Positions 41,601-54,317 of a stretch of 64,000 nucleotides of DNA are shown here, one piece after another (within the stretch, counting starts at the first letter, position 1; the number at the start of each line of letters is the position of its first letter). The position numbers and the translations under genes were made by a program. The notes under the pieces are model-generated. The model did not search any database, had not been told where the DNA came from, and saw only the letters and a program-made list of their open reading frames with translations. This DNA is from Phaseolus vulgaris. Its lineage: Eukaryota > Streptophyta > Magnoliopsida > Fabales > Fabaceae. The DNA lies in the NCBI RefSeq assembly GCF_000499845.2, contig NC_023756.2, positions 47,083,429 to 47,147,428 of the forward strand, written 5' to 3'.

Positions 41601-44600
41601 GCCTTACTGCTTGGGTATTTTGGACATAAATTTTAATCAGACATTTGTCACTGTGTCTGTTGATTTTTGGCTGAGATTTGAGCCCCAGATTCGTCCCACA
41701 AGATTGACAATAAATTTTTGATTCATCACTGTCAGGGATTAAAGGAAGATTCGTTTGTGTGCGAAACTGTTTGATTTTTTTCGTGGCTGAATACTCATTC
41801 GTTTGACCTGAAATTTGTCGCGTTTTGTCCCAACTTCAGTTGAGATTCTTACGTGGAATTTTAGGAAAAAATTATTTCGGGAGAATTTTTCAGAGTTTTT
41901 TTGCAAACCAAGGCTATCCTCTACCAAAACTTGTGAAATTTTGGGGCTACTTTCTGCAATTTTATTCTGGGTCCGTATTGCGCTGAAAAAAAATCCACAC
42001 AAGTACTTTGATATGTTTTTTGCACCCAGGTAAGGAGGCACGTCCATAAACAAATCACAAAAAAAATATACGGGGCAAGAAAGGCCAAGACGTTTTGTTT
42101 TCGGAAAACCAGTTTTGTTCACTCTCGGTCTGGGACTTGCTACGCCTTACTCCTTTGGTATTTTGGTCGGAAATTTTTACCAGACGTTCGTTATTGTGTC
42201 TGTTGATTTTTTGCAGAGATTTGAGCCCCAGATTCTTCCCACAAGATTGACAATAAATTTTTGATTCATCACTGCCAAGGCTTAAAGTAAGGTTCGTTTG
42301 TGTGCGAAACTGTTTGATTTTTTTCGTGGGTGAATACTCATTCGTTTGACATGAAATTTGTCGCGTTTTTCCAAAATTCAGTGGACATTCTTACGTGGAA
42401 TTTCAAGACAGAACTATTTCGGGAGAATTTTTCAAAAATTTTGTGCAAAACAAGGCTATCCTCTACAAAAACTTCTAAAATTTTGGGCATACTTTCTGCA
42501 ATTTTATTCTGGGTCTGTATTGTGCTGAAAAAAATCCACACAAGTACTTTGATATCTTTTTTGCACCCAGGTAAGGAGGAACGAGCATAAACAAATCACA
42601 AAAAGAAGATACGAGGAAGAATAGCCAGCCAGGTTTGTTTTTGGAAAACCAGTTTTGTTCACTCTTGGTCTAGGACTTGCTACGCCTTACTCCTTTGGTA
42701 TTTTGGTCTGAAATTTTTACCAGATGTTCGTCACTGTGTTTGTTAATTTTTGGCTAAGATTTGAGCACCAGATTAGTCCCACAAGATTGGAAATAAATTT
42801 TTATTCATCATTGCCAGGGCTGAAAGGAAAGTTCGTTTGTGTGCGAAACCGTTTGATTTTTTTCGTGGGTGAATATTCATCCATTTGACCTGAAATTTAT
42901 CGCGTTTTGTCCCAAATTCAGCGGATATTCTTACGTGGAATTTAAGGACAAAACTATTTCGGGGGAATTTTTCAGAAATTTTGTGCAAACCAAGGCTATC
43001 CTGTACAAAAACTTTTGAAATTTTGGCCCTACTTTCTGCAATTTTATTCTAGGTCTGAATAGCGCTGAAAAAATTCACACAAGTACTTTGATATGTTCTC
43101 TGCACCCATTTAAGGAGGCACGTCCATAAAAAAATAACAAAAAGAAGATACGGGGAAGAAAAACCAAGACGTTTTGTTTTCGAAAAACAAGTTTTGGTCA
43201 CTGTCGGTCTTGGACATGCTACGCCTTACTCCATGGGTATTTTGGTCTGATATTTTAACCAGACATTCGTCACTGTGTCTGTTGATTTTTAGTTGAGATT
43301 TGAGTCCCAGATTCGTGCCACAGATTGAAAATAAAAAGTTTATTCATCACTGTCAGGGCTGAAAGGAAGTTTCGTTTGTGTGTGAAACTGTTTGATTTTT
43401 TTCGTGGGTGAATACTCATCGTTTGACCTGAAATTTGTCGTGTTTTGTCCCAAATTCAGTGCAGATTCTTCCGTGGAATTTTAGGTAAAAACTATTTCGG
43501 GAGAATTTTTTAGAAATTTTGTGCAAACACAAGTACTTTGATATGTTGTTTGCACCCACGTAAGGAGGCACGTCCATAAACAAATCACAAAAAGAAGATA
43601 CGGGGATGAAAAGCCAGGACGTTTTCTTTTCGGAAAACCAGTTTTGTTCACTCTCGGCATGGGACTTGCTACGCCTTACTCCTTGGGTATTTTGGTCTGA
43701 AATTTTTAGCAGACCTTCGTCACTGTGTCTGTTGATTTTTGACTGAGATTTGAGTCCCAGATTCGTCCCACAAGATTGGTAATAAATTTTTTATTCATCA
43801 CTGCCAGGTCTGGAAGGAAGGTTCTTTTGTGTGCGAAACTGTTTGATTTTTTTCTTGGGTGAATACTAATCCATTTGGCCTGAAATTTGTGGCGTTTTGT
43901 CCAAAATTCAGTGGAGATTGTTACGTGGAATTTCAGGACAAAACTATTTCGGGAGAATTTTTCATAAATTTAGTGCTGGCCAAGGCTATCCTCTTCCAAA
44001 ACTTGTTAAATTTTGGCCCTACTTTCTGCAATTTTATTCTGGGTCCGTATTGCATTGAAAAATTTCACACAAGTACTTTGATATGTTGTTTGCACCCAGG
44101 TAAGGAGGCACATCCATAAAGAAATCAGAAAAGGAAGATACGTGGAAGGAAAGCTAGGACGTTTTGTTTTCGGAAAACCAGTTTTATTCACTCTCGGTCT
44201 GGGATTTGCTACGCCTTACTCCTTGGGTATTTTGGTATGAAATTTTTACCAGACGTTCGTCACTGTGTCTGTTGATTTTTGGCTGAGATTTGACACCCAG
44301 ATTCGTCCCACAAGATTGGCAATAAATTTTTTATTCATCACTTGCAAGGCTTAAAGGAAGGTTTCTTTTGGGTGCGAAACTGTTTGATTTTTTTCGTGGG
44401 TGAATACTCATCCGTTTGAACTGAAATTTGTCGAGTTTTGTCTCAAATTCAGTGGAGATTCTTAGGTCAAATTTCGGGAAAAATTTTCAAAAATTTTGTG
44501 CAGACCAAGGCTATCCTCTTCCAAAACTTGTTTAATTTTGGCCCTACTTTCTGCAATTTTATTCTGTTTCCGTACTGCGCTGAAAAAATTCACACAAGTG

Positions 44601-47600
44601 CTTTGATATGTTATTTGCACTTAGGTAAGGAGGCACGTCCATAAAAAAATCACAAAAAGAAGATATGGGGAAGAAAAGCCAGGACGTTTTGTTTTCGAAA
44701 ACCAGTTTGGTTCACTCTCGGTCTGGGACTTGCTACGCCTTACTCCTTGGGTATTTTGGTCTTAAATTTTTACCAGACGTTCATCACTGTGTCTGTTGGT
44801 TTTTGGCTGAGATTTGAGCCCCAGATTCGTCCCACAAGATTGGTAATAAATTTTTTATTCATCACTGCCATGGCTGAAAGGAAGGTGCGTTTGTGTGCGA
44901 AACTGTTTGATTTTTTTCGTGGGTGAATAGTCATCCGTTTGACCAGAAATTTGTCGCATTTTGTCCCAAATTCAGTGGAGATTCTTACGTGGAATTTTAG
45001 GAAAAAAATATTTCGGGAGAATTTTTTATAAATTTTGTGCATACAAAGGCTATCCTCTTCCACAACTTGTTAAATTTTGGGGCTACTTTCTGTAATTTTT
45101 TTCTGGGTCCGTATTGCGCTGAAAAAATTCACACAAGTACTTTGATATGTTTTTTGCACCCAAGTAAGTAGGCACATCCATAAACAAATCACAAAAAGAA
45201 GATACGGGAAAGAAAACCAGGACGTTTTGTTTTCGGAAAACCAGTTTTGTTCACTTTCGGTCTGGGACTTGCTACGCCTTACTCCCTGGGTATTTTGGTC
45301 CGAAATTTTTACCATACGTTCGTCACTGTATTTGTTTATTTATGGCTGAGAGTTGAGCCCCAGATTGGCCCCACAAGATTGGCAATAAATTTTTTATTCA
45401 TCACTTCCAGGGCTGAAAGGAAGGTTCGTTTTTGTGCGAAACTGCTTGATTTTTTCCGTAGGTGAATACTCATCCGTTTGACCTGAAATTTTTCGCGTTT
45501 TGTCCAAAATTCAGTGGAGTTTCAGGACAAAACTATTTTGGGAGAATTTTTCATAAATTTTTTGCAGACCAAGGCTATCCTCTTTCAAAACTTGTTAAAT
45601 TTTGGCCCTTCTTTCTGCAATTTTAATCTGGGTCCGTATTGCGCTGAAAAAATTCACACAAGTACTATGATATGTTGTTTTCACCGAGGAAAAGGAGGCA
45701 CGTCCATAAATAAATCACAAAAAGATGATATGGGGAAGAAAAGACAGGACGTTTTGTTTTCAGAAAACCAGTTTTGTTCACTATCGGCCTGGGACTTGCT
45801 ACGCCTTAAATCTTGGGTATTTTGGTTTGATATTTTTATCAGACGTTCGTCACTGTGTCTGTTGATTTTTGGCTGAGATTTGAGCCCCAGATTTGTCCCA
45901 CAAGATTGGCAATAAATTTTTTATTCATCACTGCCAGGGCTGAAAGGAAGGTTCGTGTGTGTGCGAAACTGTTTGATTTTTTTCGTGGGTGAATACTCAT
46001 CCGTTTGACCTGAAATTTGTCGCGTTTTGTGCCAAATTCAGTGGAGATTCTTACGTGGAATTTTAGGTCAAAACTATTTCGGGAAAATTTTTCATAAATT
46101 TTGTGCAGACCAAGGCTATCCTCTTCCCAAAGTTGTAAAATTTTGGCCCTACTTTCTGCAATTTTATTCTGGGTCCGTATTGCACTGAAAAAATTCACAC
46201 AAGTACTTTGATATGTTGTATAAAAAAATCACAAAAAGAAGATACGGGGAAGAAAAGCCATGACGTTTTTTTTTCGGAAAACCAGTTTTGTTCACTCTCG
46301 GTCTGGGACTTGCTACGCCTTACTCCTTGGGTATTTTTGTCTCACATTTTTACCAGACGTTCGTCACAGTGTCTGTTGATTTTTGGCTGAGATTTGAGCC
46401 CCAGATTTGTCCCAAAAGATTGGCAATAAACTTTTTATTCATCACTGCCAGGGCTGAAAGGAAGGTTCGTGTGTGTGCGAAACTGTTTGATTTTTTTCGT
46501 GGGTTAATACTCATCCGTTTGACCTGAAGTTTGTCGCGTTTTATCCTAAATTCAGTGGAGATTCTTACCTGGAATTTTAGGTCAAAACTATTTCGGGAAA
46601 ATTTTCCATAAATTTTGTGCAGACCAAGGCTATCCTCTTCCCAAACTTTTTAAATTTTGGCTCTACTTTCTGCAATTTTATTTTGTTTCCGTATTGCGCT
46701 GAAAAAATTCACACAAGTACTTTGATATGTTGTTTGCACCCAGGTAAGGAGGCACGTCCATAAACAAATCACAAAAAGAAGATACGGGGAAGAAAAGGCA
46801 GGACAGTTTTGTTTTCAGAAAACCAGTTTTGTTCACTCTCGGTCTAGGACTTCCTACGCCTTACTCCTTGGGTATTTTGGTCTGAAATTTTTACCAGTCG
46901 TTCGCCACTGTGTCTGTTGATTTTTGGCTAAGATTTGAGCCCCAGATTCGTCCCACAAGATTGGCAATAAATTTTTTATTCATCACTGCCTGGGCTGAAA
47001 GGAAGGTAAATTTGTTTACGAAACTGTTTGATTTTTTTCGTGGGTGAATACTCATCCGTTTGACCTGAAATTTGTCGTGTTTTGTCCCAAATTCAAAGCA
47101 TATTCTTAAGTGGAATTTCAGGACAAAACTATTTCGGGATAATTTTTCATAAATTTTGTGCAGACAAAGGCTATCCTCTTCCAAAACTTGTTAAATTTTG
47201 GCCCTACTTTCTACAATTTTATTATGGGTCCGTATTGCGCGGAAAAAATTCACACAAGTACTTTGATATGTTGTTTGCACCCAGGTAAGGAGGCACGTCC
47301 ATAAAATAATCACAAAAAGAAAATACGAGGAAGAAAAGTCAGGACGTTTTGTTTTCGGAAAACCAGTTTTGGTTCACTCTCGGTCTGGGACTTCCTACGC
47401 CTTACTCCTTGGGTATTTTGATCTGAAATTTTTACCAGACGTTCGCACTGTGTCTGTTGATTTTGGGCTGAGATTTGATCCCCAAATTCGTCCCACAAGA
47501 TTGGCAATAGATTTTTTATTCATCACTGCCAGGGCTGAAAGGAAGGTTCGTTTGTTTGCGAAACTGTTTGATTTTTTTCGTGGGTGAATATACATCCGTT

Positions 47601-50600
47601 TGACCTGAAATTTGTCGCCTTTTTCCCAAATTCAGAGCAGATTCTTAAGTGGAATTTGAGGACAAAACTATTTTGGGAGAATTTTTCATCAATTTTGTGC
47701 AGACCAAGGCTATCCTCTTCCAAAACTTTTTAAATTTTGGCCCTACTTTCTGCAATTTTATTCTGGGTCCGTATTGCGCTGCAAAAATTTACAAAAGTAC
47801 TTTGATATGTTGTTTGCTCCCAGGTAAGGAGGCACATCCATAAACAAATCATAAAAAGAAAATACGAGGAAGAAAAGCTAGGACGTTTTGTTTTCGGAAA
47901 ACCAGTTTTGTTCACTCTCGGTTAGGGACTTCCTACGCCTTACTCCTAGGGTATTTTGGTCTGAAATTTTTACCAGACGTTCGTCACTGTATCTGTTGAT
48001 TTTTGGCTGAGATTTGAGCCCCAAATTCGTCCCACAAAATTGGCAATAAATTTTTTATTCATCACTGTCATGGCTGAAAGGATGGTTCGTTTGTGTGCGA
48101 AACTGCTTGATTCTTTCTGTGGCTGAATACTCATCCGTTTGATCTGAAATTGTCGCGTTTTGTTCCAAATTCAGTGGAGATTCTTACGTGAAATTTCAGG
48201 ACTAAACTATTTCGGGAGAATTTTTCATAAATATTGTCCAGACCAAGGCTATCCTCTTCCAAACTTTTTAAATTTTGGCCCTACTTTCTGCAATTTTATT
48301 CTGGTTCCATATTGCGCTGGAAAAATTCACACAATTACATTGATATGTTGTTTGCACCCAGGTAAGGAGGAACGTCCATAAACAAATCACAAAAAGAAGA
48401 TACGAGGAAGAAAAGTCAGGACATTTTGTTTTCGGAAAACCAGTTTTGTTCACTCTCGGTCTGGGACGTCCTACGCCTTACTCCTTGGGTATTTTGGTCT
48501 GAAATTTTTACCAGACATTCGTCACTGTGTCTGTTTGTTTTTGGCTGAGATTTGAGCCCCAGATTCGTCCCACAAGATTGGCAATAAATTGTTTATTCAT
48601 CACTGCCAGGGCTAGAAAAGAAGGTTCGTTTGTGTGCGGAACTGTTTGATTTTTTTCGTGGGTGAATACTCATCCGTTTGACCTAAAATTTGTCGCGTTT
48701 TGTCCCAAATTCAGTGGTGATTCTTACGTGGAATTTCAGGACAAAACTATTTTGGGAGAACTTTTCATAAATTTTATGCAGACCAAGGCTATCCTCTTCC
48801 AAAACTTGTTCAATTTTGGCCCTACTTTCTTCAATTTTATTGTGGGTCCGTATTGCACTGAAAAATTTCACACAAGTACTTTGATATGTTGCTTGCACCC
48901 AGGTAAGGAGGAACGTCCATAAACAAATCACAAAAAGAAGATATAGGGAAGAAAAGCCAAGACATTTTGTTTTTGGAAAATCAGTTTTGTTCACTCCTAG
49001 TCTGGGACTTGCTACGCCTTATTCGTTAGGTATTTTGGTCTGAAATTTTTTCCAAACTTTCGTCACTATGTCTGTTGAGTTTTGGCTGAGATTTGAGCCC
49101 CAGATTCGTCCCACAGGATTGGCAATAAATTTTTTATTCATCATTGCCAGGGTTGAAAGGAATGTTCGTTTTTGTGCGAAACTGTTTGATATTTTTCGTG
49201 GGTGAATACTCATCCGTTTGACCTGAAATTTGTCGCGTTTATTCCCAAATTCAGTGGAGATTCTTACGTGGAATTTCAGGACAAAACTATTTCGGGAGAA
49301 TTTTTCATAAATTTGGTGCAGACCAAGGCTATCCTCTTCCAAAACTTATTACATTTTGGCCCTACTTTCTGCAATTTTATTCTAGGTCCGTATTGCGCTG
49401 AAAAATTTAACACAAGTACTTTGATATGTTTTTTGCACCCAGGTAAAGAGGCAACGTCCATAAACAAATCACAAAAAGAAGATACGGGGAAGAAAAGCCA
49501 GGACATGTTGTTGTCGAAAACTAGTTTTGTTCACTCTCGGTCTGAGACTTGCTACGCCGTACTCCTTGAATATTTTGGTCTGAAATCTTTACCAGACGTT
49601 CATCACTGTGTCTCTTGATTTTTGGCTGAGATTTGAGCCCTAGATTTGTCCCACAAGATTGGTAATAAACCTTTTATTCATCACTGTCAGGGTTGAAAGG
49701 AAGGTTCTTTTGTGTGCGAAACTGTTTGCTTTTTTTCGTGGGTGAATACTCATCTATTTGACCTGAAATTTGTCGTGTTTTGTCTCAAATTCAGTGGAGA
49801 TTCTTACGTGGAATTTAAAGACAAAATTATTTCGGGTTGATTTTTCATAAATTTTGTGCAGACCAAGGCTATCCTCTTCCAAAACTTGTTACATTTTGGC
49901 CCTACTTTCTGCAATTTTATTCTGGGTCCGTATTGCACTGAAAAATTTCACACAAGTACTTTGATATGTTGTTTGCACCCAGGTAAGGAGGCACATCCAT
50001 AAACAAATCAGAAAAGGAAGATACGTGGAAGGAAAGCTAGGACATTTTGTTTTCGGAAAACCAGTTTTGTTCACTCTCGGTCTGGGACTTGCTACTCCTT
50101 ACTCATTGGGTATTTAGGTCTGAATTTTTTACCAGACGTTCTTCACTATGTCTGTTGAATTTTGGCTGCAATTTGAGCTCCAGATTCATCCCACAAGATT
50201 AGGAATAAATTTTGCATGCATCACTGCCAAGGATGAAAGCAAGGTTTGTTTGTGTGCGAAACTCTTTGATTTTTTTCGTGGGTGAATACTCATCCGTTTG
50301 ACCTGAGATTTGTCGCATTTTGTCCCAAATTCAGTGGATATTCTTACATGGAATTTCATAACAAAACTATTTCGGGAGAATTTTTCAGAAATTTTGTGCA
50401 GACCAAGGCTATCCTCTTCCAAAACTTGTAACATTTTGGCCCTACTTTCTGGAATTTTATTCTGGGACCGTATTGCGCTGAAAAAATTCACACAAGTACT
50501 TTGATATGTTGTTTGCACCCAGGTAAGGAGGCACGTCCATAAACAAATCAGAAAAAGAAGATACGGGGAAGAAAAGCCAGGAGATTTTGTTTTCGGAAAA

Positions 50601-51802
50601 CCAGTTTATTCACTCTCGGTCTAGGACTTGCTACGGCTTACTCCTTGGGTATTTTGGTCAGAAATTTTTACCAGACGTTCCTCACTTTGTCTGTTGAATT
50701 TTGGCTGAGATTTGAGCGTCAGATACATCCCACACGATTGGCAATAAATTTTTTATTCATCACTGCCGGTGATGAAAGGAAGATTCGGTTGTGTGCGAAA
50801 CTATTTGATATTTTTCGTGGGTGAATACTCATCCGTTTGACCTGAAATTTGTCACGTTTTGTCCCAAATTCAGTGGAGATTCCTATGTGGAATTTCAGGA
50901 AAAAATTATTTCCGGAGAAATTTTCATAAATTTTGTGCAGACCAAGGCTATCCTCTTCCAATACTTGTTACATTTTGGCCCTACTTTCTGCAATTTTATT
51001 CTGGGTCCGTATTGCGATGAAAAATTTCACACAAGTACTTTGATATGTTGTTTGCACCTAGGTAAGGAGGCACGTCCATAAACACATCACAAAAAGAAGA
51101 TACGTGGAAGAAAAGCAAGGACTTTTTGTTTTGGGAAAACTAGTTTTGTTCACTCTCGGTCTGAGAGTTGCTACGCCTTACTCCTTGGGTATTTTGCTCT
51201 GAAATCTTTACCAGACGTTCGTCACTATGTCTGTTGATTTTTGGATGAGATTTGAGCCCTAGATTCGTCCTACAAGATTGGCAATAAATTTTTTATTCAT
51301 CATTGCCAGGGTTGAAAGGAATGTTCGTTTTTGTGCGAAACTGTTTGATATTTTTCGTGGGTGAATACTCATCCGTTTGACCTGAAATTTGTCGCGTTTA
51401 TTCCCAAATTCAGTGGAGATTCTTACGTGGAATTTCAGGACAAAACTATTTCGGGAGAATTTTTCATAAATTTGGTGCAGACCAAGGCTATCCTCTTCCA
51501 AAACTTATTACATTTTAGCCCTACTTTCTGCAATTTTATTTAAGGTCCGTATTGCGCTGAAAAAATTCACACAAGTACTTTGATATGTTGATTGCACCCA
51601 GGTAAGGAGGCACGTCCATAAACAAATCAGAAAAAGAAGATACGGGGAAGTAAAGCCAGGACGTTTTTTTTTCAGAAAACACGTTTTGTTCACTCTCGAT
51701 CTGGGACTTGCTACGCCTTACTCCTTGGGTATTTGGGTCTGAAATTTTTACCAGACGTTCGTCACTGTGTCTGTTGAATCTTGGCTGCAAATCACTGCCA
51801 AG
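38689..51802. repeat. Satellite array, about 24 tandem units of about 540 bp
   Basis: The anchor GAATACTCATCCGTTTGACC (with variants) recurs at 39089, 39631, 40171, 40711, 41250, 41789, 42332, 42871, 43410, 43861, 44402, 44925, 45464, 45991, 46505, 47045, 47585, 48125, 48664, 49204, 49744, 50284, 50823 and 51363. Most steps are 539-543 bp; the exceptions are 451, 523, 527 and 514, each from a visible internal deletion. Units differ by scattered substitutions. Both strands carry frames of 60-138 codons that recur from unit to unit; I regard them as non-coding. There is no internal gene. The period is close to the 528-bp subtelomeric satellite khipu described in Phaseolus, but I cannot compare sequences. 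The left end abuts a LINE fragment; at the right end the last unit is broken (TTGGCTGCAAATCACTGCC). Confidence 0.95.
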
Positions 51803-52461
51803 TATGCATTTAGTGCTCAAATCACGCTAAATCATCTTAGAGACTGAGTCTTGTTACTTTCAATGAATCAATGAATGAACAATCTTGGGATGCTACTATG
51901 TAGAGCACGAACAACTACAAGATCCAAAGGAGGTCGTGGTGGATGAAAATGAACAAATATGCAGAGGAAAGGTTGTGCATTCAGTAGGTCTGCTGAATTA
52001 TGCAGGAAAGAATTTTCAGATGCTGGTTTTGGTGTTTTTTCTGGTTTGTATTGTTACATATGATGCAGTGTTGTATGGCTTAATAACATTAATTTTGCCA
52101 TATATTATTTGCATTTGAAAGTATGATACTTCTTGCACCATATTAAGAAATATCTCCTTTCTTATAAAAAATACTTTCATTTTAACTCAATTTTAAGTTG
52201 AGAACGCAACACCTTCAATATTAATATAATGTTATTTAGCATGCGTGTTTGCTTCTGAGATAGAGGTTTAAATCCAATTTCCTATGTCTTAATTTTAAAA
52301 TAAGTCATATATATCTTATGTAATTAGTTTGCACTGTATAAAGGGATTACAGCAACCTAAAAAACTTATTCGTTTACAATATTTTATTATTTTTATCTAT
52401 ATAAGAAAAACAAAAATAATCTTTGAACTTTGACTGAAATGGAAGCATTATTCTTGGGTAG
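51803..52461. other. No gene recognised
   Basis: AT-rich DNA after the array. The 77-codon frame at 51885-52118 has hydrophobic stretches but no known domain. Confidence 0.35.
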
Positions 52462-52592
52462 GTTATTTTAATGACTCAGCATCTGGTTCTATTTCATATT
52501 TTCCAAACTACTTTCCTCTCTAGTGCCATTGTCTTTAAACATTTTATTTGTTATTCTTTCCACTTATTTGATTTGATATTTTTCCACTTGTT
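52462..52592. repeat. Duplicated block (matches 32.13-32.28 kb)
   Basis: Second copy of the block described at 32128. Here it lies on the 3' side of member I, while the other copy is on the 5' side of member G, so it was not simply co-duplicated with those genes. Confidence 0.75.
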
Positions 52593-52719
52593 CATGTCTA
52601 GCTTTTATATCTGCTGGGGGTGTGATTATTTTCTTTAAGAACATTATAACTTACGATAGAGTTTTAGAACCATATTCTGAAATCACTTAAACTTTTGAGT
52701 AGAAAACATGAAATATTTT

Positions 52720-53300
52720 CTTCTAATGATATGCTTTGAAAGATAACTCAACACATGTTACTGCATTCCACTGCCATAGATTCGTAGAGCCTCCAATCAT
52801 ACTCGGTCTAGAAGACTGCAAGGCCATAATGAGGGATATAACTTGCTTGCTTACATGCTCTTTTCACTTAATATGATGGACTCAAAATCTATTATTGAGA
52901 AAGAGAACATATAAGCACTGTAGTATGATAGAAAGACACATAACATTTGATTCTTCATTACACAAACAGCTCTAAATTACTGCCAAGTAAATAAAATTAA
53001 AACGAAAAACAAAAACAAGAGCACCTCTAGGTTTATTTTCTTTACATGATGGTGGCTTATTCATAGCCAAACTGCCACTACATATATATATATATATATG
53101 CAATTACGTTACTTCATACTAAGAATAACCAAATTTGGTACATCAGTTACCACCATCACTTTCAAAAATGCAAATGTATACTTTCAGTGTAATTACCATT
53201 ACCATTGCCATTGAACCTTCCACCATTGTCAACCGTTCTTAAATTATTCCGGCTGCCACCATGACGCCGTGCCATAGGAACACTCTCGCTGTCATCACTG
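52720..53300 (-). repeat. 3' flank of member I, inverted copy of the 3' flank of G
   Basis: Read on the minus strand this matches 34450-34870: the tail coding remnant (53160-53330), a TA repeat, CTTTATATG-type segments, the conserved 3' motif at 52890-52911, GAGGGATATAACTT and GATATGCTTTGAAAG. It shows that G and I are recent duplicates in opposite orientation. Confidence 0.75.
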
Positions 53301-54062
53301 TCAGACTGCCAAGTCATCATGCTGCGTTGGTACTGGATATTGGCAGTGTGGGCACAAAGTAGGCTTCCAAATCTTGGTTCTCATAGCTTCCTGAAGCAAG
53401 TAACGTAATCCAAGAGCAGGGTGTTGCTCAGGCCCCTCCACCGTTACATCTAACTTGCCATTGGTTGCTCGAATCTTTACCACTACAGAAAGACCAACAT
53501 CTGTTTTATTTCTAGAATAATCAGTCATACAGTCACTGGAAACAAAATAGTGTGCCAGAGTCACTGCATGAGCTTCTTCTTTCTCGTTCTTCTTCTTATG
53601 TTCCAAAACAGTAAAATTCCATCTGTCTCCAATCCCTGCGAAATTTAAGTGTGACACCGTAACGCTGCCTCCTGCATGAATGTGCCTGCTATAGTCAGAC
53701 ATTGATCGTCGATTTTTTTCAAAGAAATCGGTCGTCGTGGTTGGATATACCCGACCATCTGATTCAGTTACATTCAAATCCAAACCGTATAGTACAAAAT
53801 CTCCAGTTTTGCCTCGTATTTCGCTCTGGATTTTTATGCGTAAACCCTTGCCACCATCTTCTTTTGTTAAAGAGAGTTCACAAGTTGAAACATCTACAGT
53901 GTACAACATGGTCCACTCCTCACTCTTCTTGTTGGGGGTTTCCAAAAATCTTCTTTCTGACAAGTAGATGGAAACTTTTCTTCCCAGCTGATAATAAAAA
54001 GGTTGATCCTCGCCCACCCCAACAGTACTGAGAAGACCAACTCTGCGAATACTGTTTCCCAT
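53301..54062 (-). CDS. Family member I, 253 aa, tail lost by a 2-bp deletion
   Basis: Starts MGNSIRRVGLLSTVGVG and follows G closely through EEWTMLYTVDVST, HAVTLAHYF, VGLSVVVKIRATNG, VEGPEQHP and KIWKPTLCPHC (residue 240). Directly after CPHC two bases present in G, H and J are missing (TGCCAATATCC instead of TGCGCCAATATCC), so the frame ends 13 residues later. The lost tail is still readable in another frame at about 53160-53335, with acidic and GNGNGN parts. The core could still be produced, but its promoter is split by a LINE tail, so expression is doubtful. Either a truncated gene or a young pseudogene. Confidence 0.75.
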   Translation of the reverse strand: MGNSIRRVGLLSTVGVGEDQPFYYQLGRKVSIYLSERRFLETPNKKSEEWTMLYTVDVSTCELSLTKEDGGKGLRIKIQSEIRGKTGDFVLYGLDLNVTESDGRVYPTTTTDFFEKNRRSMSDYSRHIHAGGSVTVSHLNFAGIGDRWNFTVLEHKKKNEKEEAHAVTLAHYFVSSDCMTDYSRNKTDVGLSVVVKIRATNGKLDVTVEGPEQHPALGLRYLLQEAMRTKIWKPTLCPHCQYPVPTQHDDLAV

Positions 54063-54125
54063 CTAAAGGAACAAATTAAGAATGGAATGGAGAATACCTG
54101 TGGGATGATGAGCTTGAGATGATAG

Positions 54126-54317
54126 TTTTTTTTTATCAGCAAGAAGCAACTAAATTAAATCTGTCACTTAAGGGGTGATCAACTCTCATACAAAGTGAAA
54201 AAGGACATAGTACCTTTCCTTATACAACAAAAGATCAAGAATCAACTCTTAAAAAGACATTAAATCATACATAGCAAGGGTTCTAAACACAATTAAAGAA
54301 TGAGAAGCTTGCTTAAA
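54126..54317 (-). mobile_element. 192-bp LINE tail inserted in the promoter of member I
   Basis: GAGATGATAG lies at 54116-54125 and 54318-54327. The insert begins with a T run and ATCAGCAAGAAGCAAC, a minus-strand LINE 3' end. It lies between the ATG and the TATA position, moving the latter from about 75 to about 265 bp away. Confidence 0.9.

Noticed and set aside
38689..51802. Dozens of 60-138 codon frames as possible genes
   Set aside because: They recur on both strands with the satellite period, drift by stops and frameshifts, and contain no domain.
38689..51802. CRISPR-like array
   Set aside because: The repeats are about 540 bp and contiguous, without unique spacers, and the DNA is plant nuclear.
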